The notes beneath the pieces are model-generated. The model searched no databases. It was given only the letters and a program-made list of their open reading frames with translations, and had not been told where the DNA came from. A stretch of 64,000 nucleotides of DNA. Source: Candidatus Zixiibacteriota bacterium (GTDB lineage: Bacteria > Zixibacteria > MSB-5A5 > GN15 > FEB-12). The stretch lies in the NCBI GenBank assembly GCA_029860345.1, contig JAOUBJ010000002.1, positions 248,001-312,000 on the forward strand, in the 5' to 3' direction. The position numbers and the translations under genes were made by a program. Below, in pieces: positions 44,501 to 53,182 of this stretch (position 1 is its first letter; every line of letters begins with the position of its first letter).

Positions 44501-45865
44501 ATGAGCGACCGAGCTACTTTGGGTGGGAAAGATAAATCTTCATTGGCAGGGTCTTCCGGGGTGTTCGTGGCTATCTTGTCGTTGGCCGTGTTCTGCTGGG
44601 CAGCCTCTGCCTGCCAGTCGGCGTCCGCGTCCGAATCCAACTACCAGGTAGTTCGCACCGATGAACCGATTTCATGGCTCGTAGCGCGCGACTCGGCCCT
44701 CGCGCTGGGGGGACAGCTTGCGGCCATCACATCTCAGGCCGAGCAGGATTTGGTCTTAGCTTTGCTGGCCTCCGAGGATACGGCTTGGATAGGTGGCTCC
44801 GATGTTGTCGTTGAAGGCAGATGGGCCTGGTACTCGGGCGAACGATGGAGCTATGCGCAATGGGCGGCTGATCAGCCGGAATCGTTGGTAACTTTCGATT
44901 ACCTGCAGATGCTGGCGCCGGAGGGCGGAGACTGGCAGGCCGGAGCGGAGCATACCGATGTGTTCGTTGTGGAGTATCCCTGTTGTGGGGGATCAACGGG
45001 GAATGTCGATGGGGATACTGCCGAGAGCGTCGACATTGCAGACCTGGTCTTTCTGGTCGACTTTGTTTTCACAGGAGGAGCCCATCCATTCTGCACCAAC
45101 GAAGCCGATCTGGACGCCAGCGGACGTATCGACATTGCCGATTTGGTGTTCCTGGTCGACTTCATGATGCGCAACGGTTCGCCGCCCCCGGCGTGTGCAC
45201 CGGCACGAATCGACGTGTACGACACGGTGGTCATAGTCGACAATACCGGCAAGCCATGGGACATTTCATACGGTGTACATTATTACGGTATGGATGTGCA
45301 CGATTTCCATGGTGGTTACGGGCCGTTCTCGTTGGAACCGATCATAGACCCGGTGTTTTCCTCGCCCGGTGACGGCGATTATCCGGAACCGGACGAGGAC
45401 TTTCCCATGCTTGGTATCACTCTGCTGGGTGAGAGCCGAGCCTATAAGCTCAAGGACATGCTGTCGCGTGAAATCGTCGATGACGACTTTTTCGACAGCA
45501 TCTTCGTTGCCGCCACCTACTGACCGATAGCCGGGCAGGCCGTCGTGTACGGCCGCGAGATAGACGGTAATGTCCTCACTCTGTCGGCCAGCGGGTGGCT
45601 GTATGACGATCTGTTTGTCCTCTATGATTACGAGACCGAGACAATATGGTATCCGGTCAATCTGGGTCAGGCCGGGTTCGGTTGCGGTTGCGTACTATGG
45701 GGGATCGCCGGTCAGTACGCCGGACGTATGGTGCAACCAATGCCGTTTCTCAACACCACCTGGAACATCTGGTTTGGTGGTCATCCGGACAGCAAATTGA
45801 TGGAAGAGTACCAACCCGGCGACGGTATTGCAAGTGACACCAGTTTGCCCGGCGACTCACGATAG
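44501..45865 (+). CDS. Probable selenoprotein: secreted C-type-lectin / dockerin / DUF3179 protein with in-frame TGA
   Basis: Read through the TGA at 45521-45523, the frame encodes 454 residues. In order they are: signal peptide (VFVAILSLAVFCWAASA), C-type lectin-like domain (about 48-162, with LGGQLAAITSQAEQD and WIGGSDVVVEGRWAW), two dockerin-like repeats (about 170-230), and a DUF3179 domain (about 240-454). DUF3179 proteins have a conserved V-x-x-TYCP motif followed by VVxxRxVDG. Here the sequence is VAATY-TGA-PIAGQAVVYGREIDG, so codon 341 replaces the invariant Cys. The frame continues without further stops through FVLYDYETETIWY to TAG at 45863. A stem-loop at 45538-45554 follows the TGA. 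The simplest reading is selenocysteine; a Cys-to-stop mutation (TGC/TGT to TGA) is the alternative. The end overlaps the convergent DinB gene by nine bases. Confidence 0.78.
45521..45554 (+). promoter_or_regulatory. Putative bacterial SECIS element after in-frame TGA
   Basis: The TGA at 45521-45523 is followed by 14 bases and then a perfect six-bp stem GGCCGT (45538-45543) / ACGGCC (45549-45554) around the loop CGTGT. Twenty bases separate the TGA from the apical loop, and G is the second loop base. Both fit the bacterial SECIS pattern (16-37 bases; G in the first two loop positions). Confidence 0.65.
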
Positions 45866-46381
45866 GCTTCGAATCAGTCTTGTTGTTTCCGCCAGATGTT
45901 GGTCGTCGTGTTCACCGATGAACCAGGCCAGGTCCAAAAGCCGCATGGTCATCTTAATGTCGGGAAGTTCGATGGACTTCAGCACCTGGGCCTCGTCGAG
46001 TTTTTCCAACCTGCGCACGAAGGCCTCGCGCTGCCGTCGGAACTCGGTTAACAATTCAGTCGTCGCATCGTCGCGGTAATCAGCAACCTCTTTCAACGCT
46101 TTGATTACGTCGATGAGACTCTCCGGCTGGGCTGCTTCCAGGTACATGTCAAGGCGCCGGTTGAACACGACATCGGCATTGATCAGGTGGCCGAGCTGCT
46201 CGTTGAGGCACCAGCCACCGACCGGTCTTCTGGTCATTGAAGTCTTAGGACAAAAGTGCACCAGAGTTTCCAGACGGACCGGAGTACCGCGCAGTCGCTC
46301 GACAAAGCCGGGGAACAATCCCGCGGGAGCTTCAAACGTGAAGGCTCGGTCACGCCATTTGATAACCGTCGCCATGGTCAC
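45857..46381 (-). CDS. DinB/DfsB-family protein (second of a tandem pair)
   Basis: 174 residues from GTG 46381, or 172 from ATG 46375. A four-helix bundle with metal-ligand motifs LGHLINAD (about 63-70) and GEHDDQHLAE near the C-terminus is typical of DinB-like metal-dependent enzymes, many of which use bacillithiol or mycothiol or have unknown substrates. It overlaps the end of the upstream paralogue by four bases, so the two are cotranscribed. The pair share LRGxPxRLE and EHDDQH and evidently arose by duplication. Confidence 0.85.
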   Translation of the reverse strand: MTMATVIKWRDRAFTFEAPAGLFPGFVERLRGTPVRLETLVHFCPKTSMTRRPVGGWCLNEQLGHLINADVVFNRRLDMYLEAAQPESLIDVIKALKEVADYRDDATTELLTEFRRQREAFVRRLEKLDEAQVLKSIELPDIKMTMRLLDLAWFIGEHDDQHLAETTRLIRSLS

Positions 46382-46908
46382 TTCGTTCCACCGGGCAGGG
46401 CTTTGATTAACTGTGTGATCAGGGCGGCATGCTGGTCGTCATGTTCGGCGGCGAAGAAGGCGAGGTCGACGATTCGCATCGGTTGACTCAACCGCGGATG
46501 CATGGCCGAGCGGGCGGCATCGTCATCCGATAACCGCTCCAGCCGGGCCACAAAGTTCAAACGCAACCGACCGAAGTCGGCCAACAGGTCCGGCAGCGCA
46601 CGCGCGTTGTGATCGGCTTCTTGTGTTTTGCGGTTTGACATGTCAGCCGCGACCAATTCGTCGACACCCGACAATAGCTGCTCAAGGCGTGCGTCCCACA
46701 ACGGATGTACATCGGACAGATGCCCGATGTGCTCTTTGATCGACCAGCCGTTGTCAATATGCCGCCCCAGAGCTTCCTCCGACAGTGATTGCGTCATCTC
46801 TTCCAACCTGAACGGCATGCCACGCAATCGTTCAACTATGCAGGGGAGCATCCCGACCGGGAAATCAAAGTTGAACTTGCGGTCAATCCATCGCATCAGT
46901 GTTACCAT
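46378..46908 (-). CDS. DinB/DfsB-family protein (first of a tandem pair)
   Basis: 176 residues from ATG 46908. Ligand motifs are IGHLSDVH and AEHDDQHAALI. An in-frame start 75 bases upstream would add [14 protein letters not shown], which is translated Family E repeat sequence, so I reject it. An AAGGA sequence lies upstream of the chosen ATG. It is a paralogue of the next gene and overlaps it. The likely role is metal-dependent thiol transfer or hydrolysis, unproven. Confidence 0.86.
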   Translation of the reverse strand: MVTLMRWIDRKFNFDFPVGMLPCIVERLRGMPFRLEEMTQSLSEEALGRHIDNGWSIKEHIGHLSDVHPLWDARLEQLLSGVDELVAADMSNRKTQEADHNARALPDLLADFGRLRLNFVARLERLSDDDAARSAMHPRLSQPMRIVDLAFFAAEHDDQHAALITQLIKALPGGTK

Positions 46909-47383
46909 AAAACGTTCCTTCTTGACGTGTGTCATTCCTGCGAAAGCAGGAATCCAATCTTTGATCTCGTACAATGAAACCATCTCAGCGGTTTCACCAT
47001 CGGCGGTCCAAGTAGGGCGGGTCCGTCTTAGCCTGCGCGCCGCGGCGTGAATCCGCCATGGAGGAACAGCAGAACCAGAAACGGTTCTGCCCTACTTCTG
47101 CGCACAAGTTACGACCTGCGAAGCCTTCGGTCAACCTGAGTGTGCGGGCTATGAATCGGGTACCCGGCCTTAACAGTTGTTAGGTGCAGTCAGGCGACGT
47201 GCCTGCCTTTCTCGGTGTAGCACGGTAGCTATCGGGCGGGGTCGCCCAACAGCACCTGAATGCTGGTGCAAAAAATGTGATAGACTTCCTGCTCCCCTGT
47301 ACGTATACTTGCTGACATCACTAACCAATCGTGTAGGTCGAAGCTCAGTCGGTTTCGGCTTGGCAATTTGAAAGGAGTAATTA
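46909..47383. other. Repeat-bearing divergent intergenic region
   Basis: It contains a Family E palindrome (TTCCTGCGAAAGCAGGAA, about 46935-46953) directly upstream of the DinB gene, a Family B copy at 47012-47057, and a GGCGGGGTCGCCC block near 47235-47250. The promoters of both divergent neighbours must lie here. No RNA gene or small protein was recognised. Confidence 0.6.
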
Positions 47384-47776
47384 ATGTCAGAAGGAAAACC
47401 TACCGCCGGTATGTTCTGTTGGAACGAATTGATGACCCGCGACACCGAAGGCGCTTCCAAGTTCTACTCCGAGTTGTTGGGCTGGAGCCCGACCGACTCA
47501 GGCATGCCCGGCATGAAATACACGCTGATGAAAGTCGGTGACAAAGATGCCGGTGGCATGATGACGATGCCGCCGGAAGTCCCGGAACAAGTACCAGCGC
47601 ACTGGATGTCATATGTTACCGTAGACGATGTTGATGCGGCTGCGGCCAAAGCGCCGGAACTGGGCGGCCAGGTCATGCACGGACCGGCGGACATTCCGGG
47701 TGTTGGTCGTTTTTGTGTCGTTCAGGACCCGGGCGGCGCGACGTTCGGCATGATCACTTTCCCGAAGGGTGAGTAG
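47384..47776 (+). CDS. VOC family (glyoxalase-like) protein
   Basis: A 130-residue cytoplasmic protein with the paired beta-alpha-beta-beta-beta modules of the vicinal oxygen chelate fold. FCWNELMTRDTEGASKFYSELLGW begins the first half and WMSYVTVDDVDAAAAKAPELGG the second. QDPGGATFGMITF is the typical end. Such proteins include glyoxalases, dioxygenases and antibiotic-binding proteins; the reaction here is unknown. The start follows an excellent AAAGGAG. Confidence 0.9.
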   Translation: MSEGKPTAGMFCWNELMTRDTEGASKFYSELLGWSPTDSGMPGMKYTLMKVGDKDAGGMMTMPPEVPEQVPAHWMSYVTVDDVDAAAAKAPELGGQVMHGPADIPGVGRFCVVQDPGGATFGMITFPKGE

Positions 47777-48132
47777 CCGACCGGATTCTTATGTAGGTCG
47801 AAACCCCTGGTCCGAAGGACGGCCGGAGGCGGGTTTCGACATCCGGAGATCCCACAGCAAGCTGTGGGGCACCCGGCAGACCTGCCACACGCGGCAGGAG
47901 TGAGGGCACTCCTGTCCTCGAAGACTGATGGATGATTGGACGGCAGCATCTCTATGGTGCTGCCGTTGTTTTGGTGGGGGGGTGACCCGGACTTTAGTCC
48001 GGGTTTCGAGATGATGAGATATCAGCAGACTTGTCGGTTTCTGTCATGCCGGACTTGATCCGGCATCCAGTTGTCTGTGCGAAGACTGGATTCCGGGTCA
48101 AAGCCCGGAATGACAAGGCGTTTTACTCGATG
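47777..48132. other. Repeat-rich region between convergent genes
   Basis: A Family D repeat lies at about 47801-47840. It is followed by GCAAGCTGTGGGG and CTGCC-GGCAG-type hairpins, a terminator-like stem at 47941-47965, then two CCGGACTTGATCCGG / CCGGGTCAAAGCCCGG palindromes (48050-48118). No gene is apparent. Confidence 0.6.
47941..47972 (+). terminator. Likely terminator hairpin
   Basis: The stem CGGCAGCA / TGCTGCCG with a nine-base loop is followed by TTGTTTT, 165 bases downstream of the VOC gene. It could end that transcript. Confidence 0.6.
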
Positions 48133-51100
48133 TCACCGAAAGTCCCTGCTCTTTAACTTGATTCTTTCACCGTTCAAGGTCATTGGTTCGAAGTGGACGC
48201 CGATCACGTTGGCTACGCCGTCCTTTTTTTCAAGTGTTCCTTTTACCAAAAGTGCCCGCGAACGCACAATCACCTTGCGGAAACGAGTCAGCATGTTCGG
48301 CTTGACCACGATATTGGCAAACCCGGTCTCGTCCTCAAGTGTGATGAACATAAACCCCTTGGCCGTCATCGGACGTTGACGGATTATTACCACCCCGGCC
48401 GTTCGAACGATCTTCCTTGTCGACATCTCAAAAAGATCAGCCGCCGAAGCAATACCGCGCGCTTTAAGCGATGGACGCATCATGCTCATCAGATGCGGCA
48501 GGGTCGACAAGTCCAGTCCCTTGAAGTCGGCGACCAATGTTTCCATCGTGGTCATCTCATCAAGCAGTTTGTCACCCCGCTCATCGGTATCCATCGACAA
48601 AGCGCCCTGTTCCTGGTGCACCAGTGAGAGTATTTGCCAAAGCGCCTGACGGCGGCTGTATCCGAAACAATCAAAAGCGCCGGTCATAGCCAGTTGTTCC
48701 AGCGCGCCCTGGTTGAGTTTGGTGCGGTGCATAAAATCCTCGATCGAGGCAAACGGCCCGGCGTCAAGCTCCCGCTCGATCAGATCCCTGGCCGCCTCGC
48801 CCAAACTCTTCACCTGGCAAAACCCGAGGCGAATCGATTTGCCTTCCACGGTACAATCCCATCGGCTTATCGCAACATCGACCGGCAAGAATTCCAAACC
48901 GCGTCGTTGCGCCTCGTAGACCACGGTCGACGGATTGTAGAAGCCCATCGGTTGCGAGTTCAAAAGCGAACAATAGAATTCCTGCGGGTAGTACACTTTG
49001 AGATAAGCCGAGACATAAACCAAAAGAGCGAACGAGGCAGCGTGCGATTCGGCGAATCCGAAATCGGCAAAGGCGGACAGTTGATCGAAAATGCGCAGGG
49101 CGGCTTCGTGGGGGATACCTTTGTTTTTCATGCCGTTGATCAACCGTTCACCCAAGGCTCGCATCTTTTCGTGCGAACGTTTGTGCCCCATGGCGCGGCG
49201 CAGTTCATCCGCCTCGCTGGGTGTGAATCCGGCCGCGGCCACAGCAACCTGCATCCCCTGTTCCTGAAACAGGGGGATACCCAAAGTCCGTTCGAGAATC
49301 GGTTCGAGGCAGGGATGCGGGTAGGTGATTGCTTCCTCGCCGTTGCGTCGCCTGAGATAGGGATGCACCATGTCACCCTGGATAGGTCCCGGTCGGATCA
49401 GGGCGACCTCGACGACCAGGTCATAGAACCTTCGCGGTTTGTGGCGGGGCAGGGGGTTCATCTGGGCGCGCGATTCCACCTGAAACACTCCAACCGTGTC
49501 GGCGGCGCAAATCAGATCGTACACCCGTGGATCATCGTAGGACAGTTTGGCCGGGTCTATAGTGACGCCGCGTTGCTCTTTGATCAGTGTGAACGCTTCG
49601 TCCAAAAGCGAAAGCATGCCCAGTCCGAGTAGATCGATCTTCACGCAGCGGGTTGCCTCGGCATCGTCTTTGTCCCATTGGATAACGGACCGCTCCGGCA
49701 TGGTGGCATTCTCGATCGGCACCACCTCCCACAACGGTTGTTTGGTAATAATCATACCGCCGACATGGATACCCAGGTGACGCGGGAAGCGGGCGATCTC
49801 GGCGCAGAGATGCACCAGGAGTTGTACGCGACGGTCGCGGCGGTTGAAACCGGCGTCGATAATCTGTTCATCCATATCATCGCCGCTCGAAAAATGATCC
49901 AGCAGCTTGGCCAGCTTGTCGACTTCGTCCAGAGAGAACCCGAGCGCCTTGCCGACATCGCGCACCGCCGAGCGTCCACGATAGCTGATTACTTCACAGA
50001 CCATAGCGGCATGACGACGACCGTACTTGTTGTAAACATACTGGATGACTTCTTCACGCCGGTTGTTGGCGATGTCGATATCGATATCGGGTGGTTCGGT
50101 GCGCTCCTCGGAGACGAATCGCTCGAACAAAAGTTTTAGCTTGATCGGATCGACCGCGGTTATCTCAAGACAATAGCAAACGGCCGAGTTGGCCGCCGAG
50201 CCGCGTCCCTGGCAGAGAATACCGTTCTCATTGCAGAAACGAGCGATGTCCCAGACGATCAAAAAGTATCCGGACAATTGGAGTTTCTCAATTATGTGCA
50301 GTTCATGTTCCAGTTGTGTGAATACCTGCGGCGTCATCTGGTCGTAGCGGCGGTCGGCGCCCAGGTAAGTGAGGCGTCTGAGATAGCTGTGTGTAGTTTC
50401 ATGCGGCGGCACTTCAAAGTCGGGTAACGTCGTGTTCAACTCTTCCAGAGAAAAGTTGCAGCGCTCGGCGATAGCAACGCTGTTGGCGATTGCCTCGGGG
50501 TAGCGTCGGAACAGCCGTACCATTTGCGATGGTGCTTTCAGGTATCTTTCGGCATTGGGATACAGCAAGTCATTGGCCGCGTCGAGCGTGGTGTGGTTCT
50601 TGATACAGGTAAGCACATCCTGCAAGCGGCGTCCGTCGCGAGTGGCGTGATGGACATTGTTGGTCGCCACGGTTGGAATCGACAAAGTGTGTCCGAGTTG
50701 TGTCAGTTGGTCGCACAGGGTTTCATGTGTTGGTAGATTATGGTGTTGTAGTTCCAGGTAGAAATTGTTCAGCCCGAACAGGTCGCGATATTGTGCGGCT
50801 ATACGTCGTGCTTCGGTATAATCATCGTTCAATAGGGCCGTCGGTATTTCTCCCAGGATACAACCGGAGAGCGCGATCAATCCTTCAGAGTGTCGCGCCA
50901 AAATGTCGCGAGTGATTGTTGCTTCGTTCTTTTTGTTTTGCAAATGGGCTTCTGAGAGCAATTGCGATAGGTTGGCATAGCCGACTGAGTTCTTGACCAA
51001 CAGCACAAGATGGTGTCCGTGGGTGAGTGTGATCTCGGCGCCGAAAATCGGTTTGATCCCATGTGCGACAGCAGCCTGGTGGAATCTGACGATACCATAT

Positions 51101-51231
51101 AAACCGTTGTGGTCGGTGATGGCCAGGGAGCCATAGCCCAACTCAGCGGCGCGCACGACAAGGTCTTCCGGGTGTACGGCGCCATCAAGGAAGGAGAAAT
51201 TGGTGTGGGCGTGTAGTTCAACGTAGTTCAT
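48133..51231 (-). CDS. dnaE2: Error-prone DNA polymerase III alpha subunit, DnaE2 type
   Basis: About 1032 residues, the usual length for DnaE2 (shorter than replicative DnaE1). The N-terminal PHP domain begins YVELHAHTNFSFLDGA. The palm catalytic motif is PPDIDIDIANNRREE, followed by the HAAMVCEVISYRGRSA segment; GRGSAANSAVCYCLEI and the C-terminal OB fold (VIIRQRPMTAKGFMFITLEDETG) are clear. It works with ImuA and ImuB in SOS-induced translesion synthesis. I place the start at ATG 51231. Fifty-five residues upstream in frame are translated Family A and D repeats. A GTGATAAATCAC inverted repeat sits three bases before the start codon. It is separated from imuB by 400 bases of repeats. Confidence 0.93.
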   Translation of the reverse strand: MNYVELHAHTNFSFLDGAVHPEDLVVRAAELGYGSLAITDHNGLYGIVRFHQAAVAHGIKPIFGAEITLTHGHHLVLLVKNSVGYANLSQLLSEAHLQNKKNEATITRDILARHSEGLIALSGCILGEIPTALLNDDYTEARRIAAQYRDLFGLNNFYLELQHHNLPTHETLCDQLTQLGHTLSIPTVATNNVHHATRDGRRLQDVLTCIKNHTTLDAANDLLYPNAERYLKAPSQMVRLFRRYPEAIANSVAIAERCNFSLEELNTTLPDFEVPPHETTHSYLRRLTYLGADRRYDQMTPQVFTQLEHELHIIEKLQLSGYFLIVWDIARFCNENGILCQGRGSAANSAVCYCLEITAVDPIKLKLLFERFVSEERTEPPDIDIDIANNRREEVIQYVYNKYGRRHAAMVCEVISYRGRSAVRDVGKALGFSLDEVDKLAKLLDHFSSGDDMDEQIIDAGFNRRDRRVQLLVHLCAEIARFPRHLGIHVGGMIITKQPLWEVVPIENATMPERSVIQWDKDDAEATRCVKIDLLGLGMLSLLDEAFTLIKEQRGVTIDPAKLSYDDPRVYDLICAADTVGVFQVESRAQMNPLPRHKPRRFYDLVVEVALIRPGPIQGDMVHPYLRRRNGEEAITYPHPCLEPILERTLGIPLFQEQGMQVAVAAAGFTPSEADELRRAMGHKRSHEKMRALGERLINGMKNKGIPHEAALRIFDQLSAFADFGFAESHAASFALLVYVSAYLKVYYPQEFYCSLLNSQPMGFYNPSTVVYEAQRRGLEFLPVDVAISRWDCTVEGKSIRLGFCQVKSLGEAARDLIERELDAGPFASIEDFMHRTKLNQGALEQLAMTGAFDCFGYSRRQALWQILSLVHQEQGALSMDTDERGDKLLDEMTTMETLVADFKGLDLSTLPHLMSMMRPSLKARGIASAADLFEMSTRKIVRTAGVVIIRQRPMTAKGFMFITLEDETGFANIVVKPNMLTRFRKVIVRSRALLVKGTLEKKDGVANVIGVHFEPMTLNGERIKLKSRDFR

Positions 51232-51631
51232 AGGTGATAAATCACTTTTTCGCGCTTGGCGGCGTTGTAGTGTCATGCTGAGCGCAGTCGAAGCATGAGG
51301 TTGCAACGCGCACGGTTTTGTAGGTCGAAACCCCTGGCCCGAAGGGTCGTCCTGAGCGCAGTCGAAGGACGGGTCTCGACAAACCAAAAACCCCACAGCA
51401 AGCTATGGGCCACCCATGACTCGTGGGCGGGTCCGTCTTCGAATCCGCCAACTTCGGCAGGATCACAGGGATCCTGCCCTACTGGTACCGTGGCGCATGA
51501 GGACGTACACCACGCACAGTAACACACTTGTTGTATAGTCCAAAGGCTGTCAGGCGAGTCACCTGACAGCACAGACAAATCCGCGTGGCGTATGAGGACG
51601 TACACCACGCACAGTAACACACTTGTGTGCA
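51232..51631. other. Repeat island splitting the imuB-dnaE2 cassette
   Basis: It contains one GTGATAAATCAC box (51234-51245), Family A at 51273-51300, a Family D/A composite (51321-51383), a partial Family B (51428-51450), and two Family C units (51489-51518 and 51583-51612). No gene is present. The cassette genes are normally adjacent, so this gap is likely due to repeat accumulation. Confidence 0.7.
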
Positions 51632-53182
51632 CTAGTCGAAAACACCTTGCAAAAACCATTGTGAACATGTGCGATCAAAAAAGAAAAGATACTGACGCCG
51701 GTCGTCGGTGTGTAGCTCATAGTAGAGACGGTCAAAACCACTCTGCCACCAACCTCCGGAAAGCCGCCAGGGACCGAACCATCGGTCGACCTTTTGTATG
51801 GCACCGTGACCATGTTTAATGGCCGACAGTCTACCGTTGCGAATGATCGCTTCAGTTTCTATCGGTGTCGGAAAAAGTCGCAGCCCGCCAATGTTATGAT
51901 TACAGTATGCAACCGTGGCCAAGGCGGAACAATTGTCTGTGGAGACAGAGCCTGAGCGCTTGCTGCGCCTGGTGTCATCAATGGGGGAGAGGCAATAATT
52001 CTGTTCCGGAAGCAGCGCCGGGTTAAGGGTTACGGTATACAGGTTGCGGTTTGGCAAGACAGTGTTCTTACCAGGGGGGCCGTCCTTTCGATGTTTATGC
52101 CGATGATCGAAACCAAGCTGTCGTGAAGGAAGCGGTGCGGTTGCATTTTGTGGGATAAGTACGATCAGGTCGGTGACACCGGAGGTGAGTTGCAAACGTT
52201 CCAGTTGGGAATGTAATTGTCGTGTGAGTTTCGTAAGGGAGAGAGTTGGTTTTTCAGTCGATACAATCACGGTTTCTTCGCGACGGTTGTCCAGAAACAG
52301 GGTCAGTGTGAGCCGACTTAAACCTTGCCCTGATTCTTTCAGATGGGCCAACAGGGGAGCCAGTAGTTTTTCGGTGTGATTTACAATGGCGGCTGTGTTG
52401 TAGATGCGATAGGTGAGATGCACCTTGTTCGAAATATCCATCCCCGGATGGATACGCACAAACTGTTGTCGATCATCGCCGCGCGACAGATGCGACAATG
52501 TTGCCCCTTCATGTCCGAAGCGCTGAGCCATTTCATTCGATGGAAACTCAGCCAGCCGTCCAATCGTTTTGAGACCCAAATTGCGTAATGATTCGAGAGT
52601 GTCCGAGGATAGCTGCAGTTGTGAAATATCCAGATTCCGTATAAACGTGTCACCACCGTTTTGCTTTACAATAGTGTGATGGTCGATCTCGGTTGTTTCT
52701 GCGGCAACCCTGGCGATGAATTTGTTGTCACCGATACCTACCTTTACCGGATAACCGAGTGCCTTGACAACAACGATTATCTTTTCAGCGATAGTAGTTT
52801 CATTTTGATAAAGTAGTATAAGCCCGCTTACCTCCAAAAAGATACCAAGCGCACCGGAGATGCCTTTTGTGTAAATGCCGTCCTCCACAAAGGGGCCGAC
52901 TGTGCGAAGCGCGTTTAACAATTTCTGTGATTCATCTGTTTCCTTCTCGGTGTTGCGCACTTTGACGATCAAGTCGGGGCAGATTACGTGCGCCTGTGGA
53001 GCGGTACTGCCTATGAGTACGCCATATTCCAGGGCCGGCTGGTTCATGGCGGCAATCGGCGCTGTTTTGTGCCTGCCTTCGATGAGCACGAACGGTTGTG
53101 CGGCCAGCGATGGTTCTTTTTGGTAAAACATCTCCAGTGAAAAGGTGTCGATCAGTATACAGGCGATACGTTTGTTATTCAT
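51632..53182 (-). CDS. imuB: ImuB, catalytically inactive Y-family polymerase-like protein
   Basis: 516 residues. The N-terminus ACILIDTFSLEMF and the thumb region (LKTIGRLAEFPSNEMAQRFGHEGATLSHLSRGDD) match the Y-family. The acidic pair of the SxDE catalytic motif is missing (the segment reads FLEVSGLILLYQNE), as in all ImuB proteins. The C-terminal VDRWFGPWRLSGGWWQSGFDRLYYELHTDD ... WFLQGVFD is the ImuB-specific tail that binds partners. ImuB bridges DnaE2 and the beta clamp. It starts inside the end of imuA (eight-base overlap), indicating translational coupling. Confidence 0.92.
   Translation of the reverse strand: MNNKRIACILIDTFSLEMFYQKEPSLAAQPFVLIEGRHKTAPIAAMNQPALEYGVLIGSTAPQAHVICPDLIVKVRNTEKETDESQKLLNALRTVGPFVEDGIYTKGISGALGIFLEVSGLILLYQNETTIAEKIIVVVKALGYPVKVGIGDNKFIARVAAETTEIDHHTIVKQNGGDTFIRNLDISQLQLSSDTLESLRNLGLKTIGRLAEFPSNEMAQRFGHEGATLSHLSRGDDRQQFVRIHPGMDISNKVHLTYRIYNTAAIVNHTEKLLAPLLAHLKESGQGLSRLTLTLFLDNRREETVIVSTEKPTLSLTKLTRQLHSQLERLQLTSGVTDLIVLIPQNATAPLPSRQLGFDHRHKHRKDGPPGKNTVLPNRNLYTVTLNPALLPEQNYCLSPIDDTRRSKRSGSVSTDNCSALATVAYCNHNIGGLRLFPTPIETEAIIRNGRLSAIKHGHGAIQKVDRWFGPWRLSGGWWQSGFDRLYYELHTDDRRQYLFFFDRTCSQWFLQGVFD

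Noticed and set aside
45545-45865. Separate 106-residue gene starting with GTG 45545
   Set aside because: It is in the same frame as the upstream gene, has no Shine-Dalgarno sequence, and encodes the second half of a DUF3179 domain. It is treated as the continuation past a TGA.
46909-46983. N-terminal extension of the DinB gene from 46983
   Set aside because: It encodes a Family E palindrome ([10 protein letters not shown]); ATG 46908 has its own Shine-Dalgarno sequence.
51232-51396. N-terminal extension of dnaE2 from 51396
   Set aside because: The added 55 residues are translated Family A and D repeats; the PHP domain starts directly at ATG 51231.
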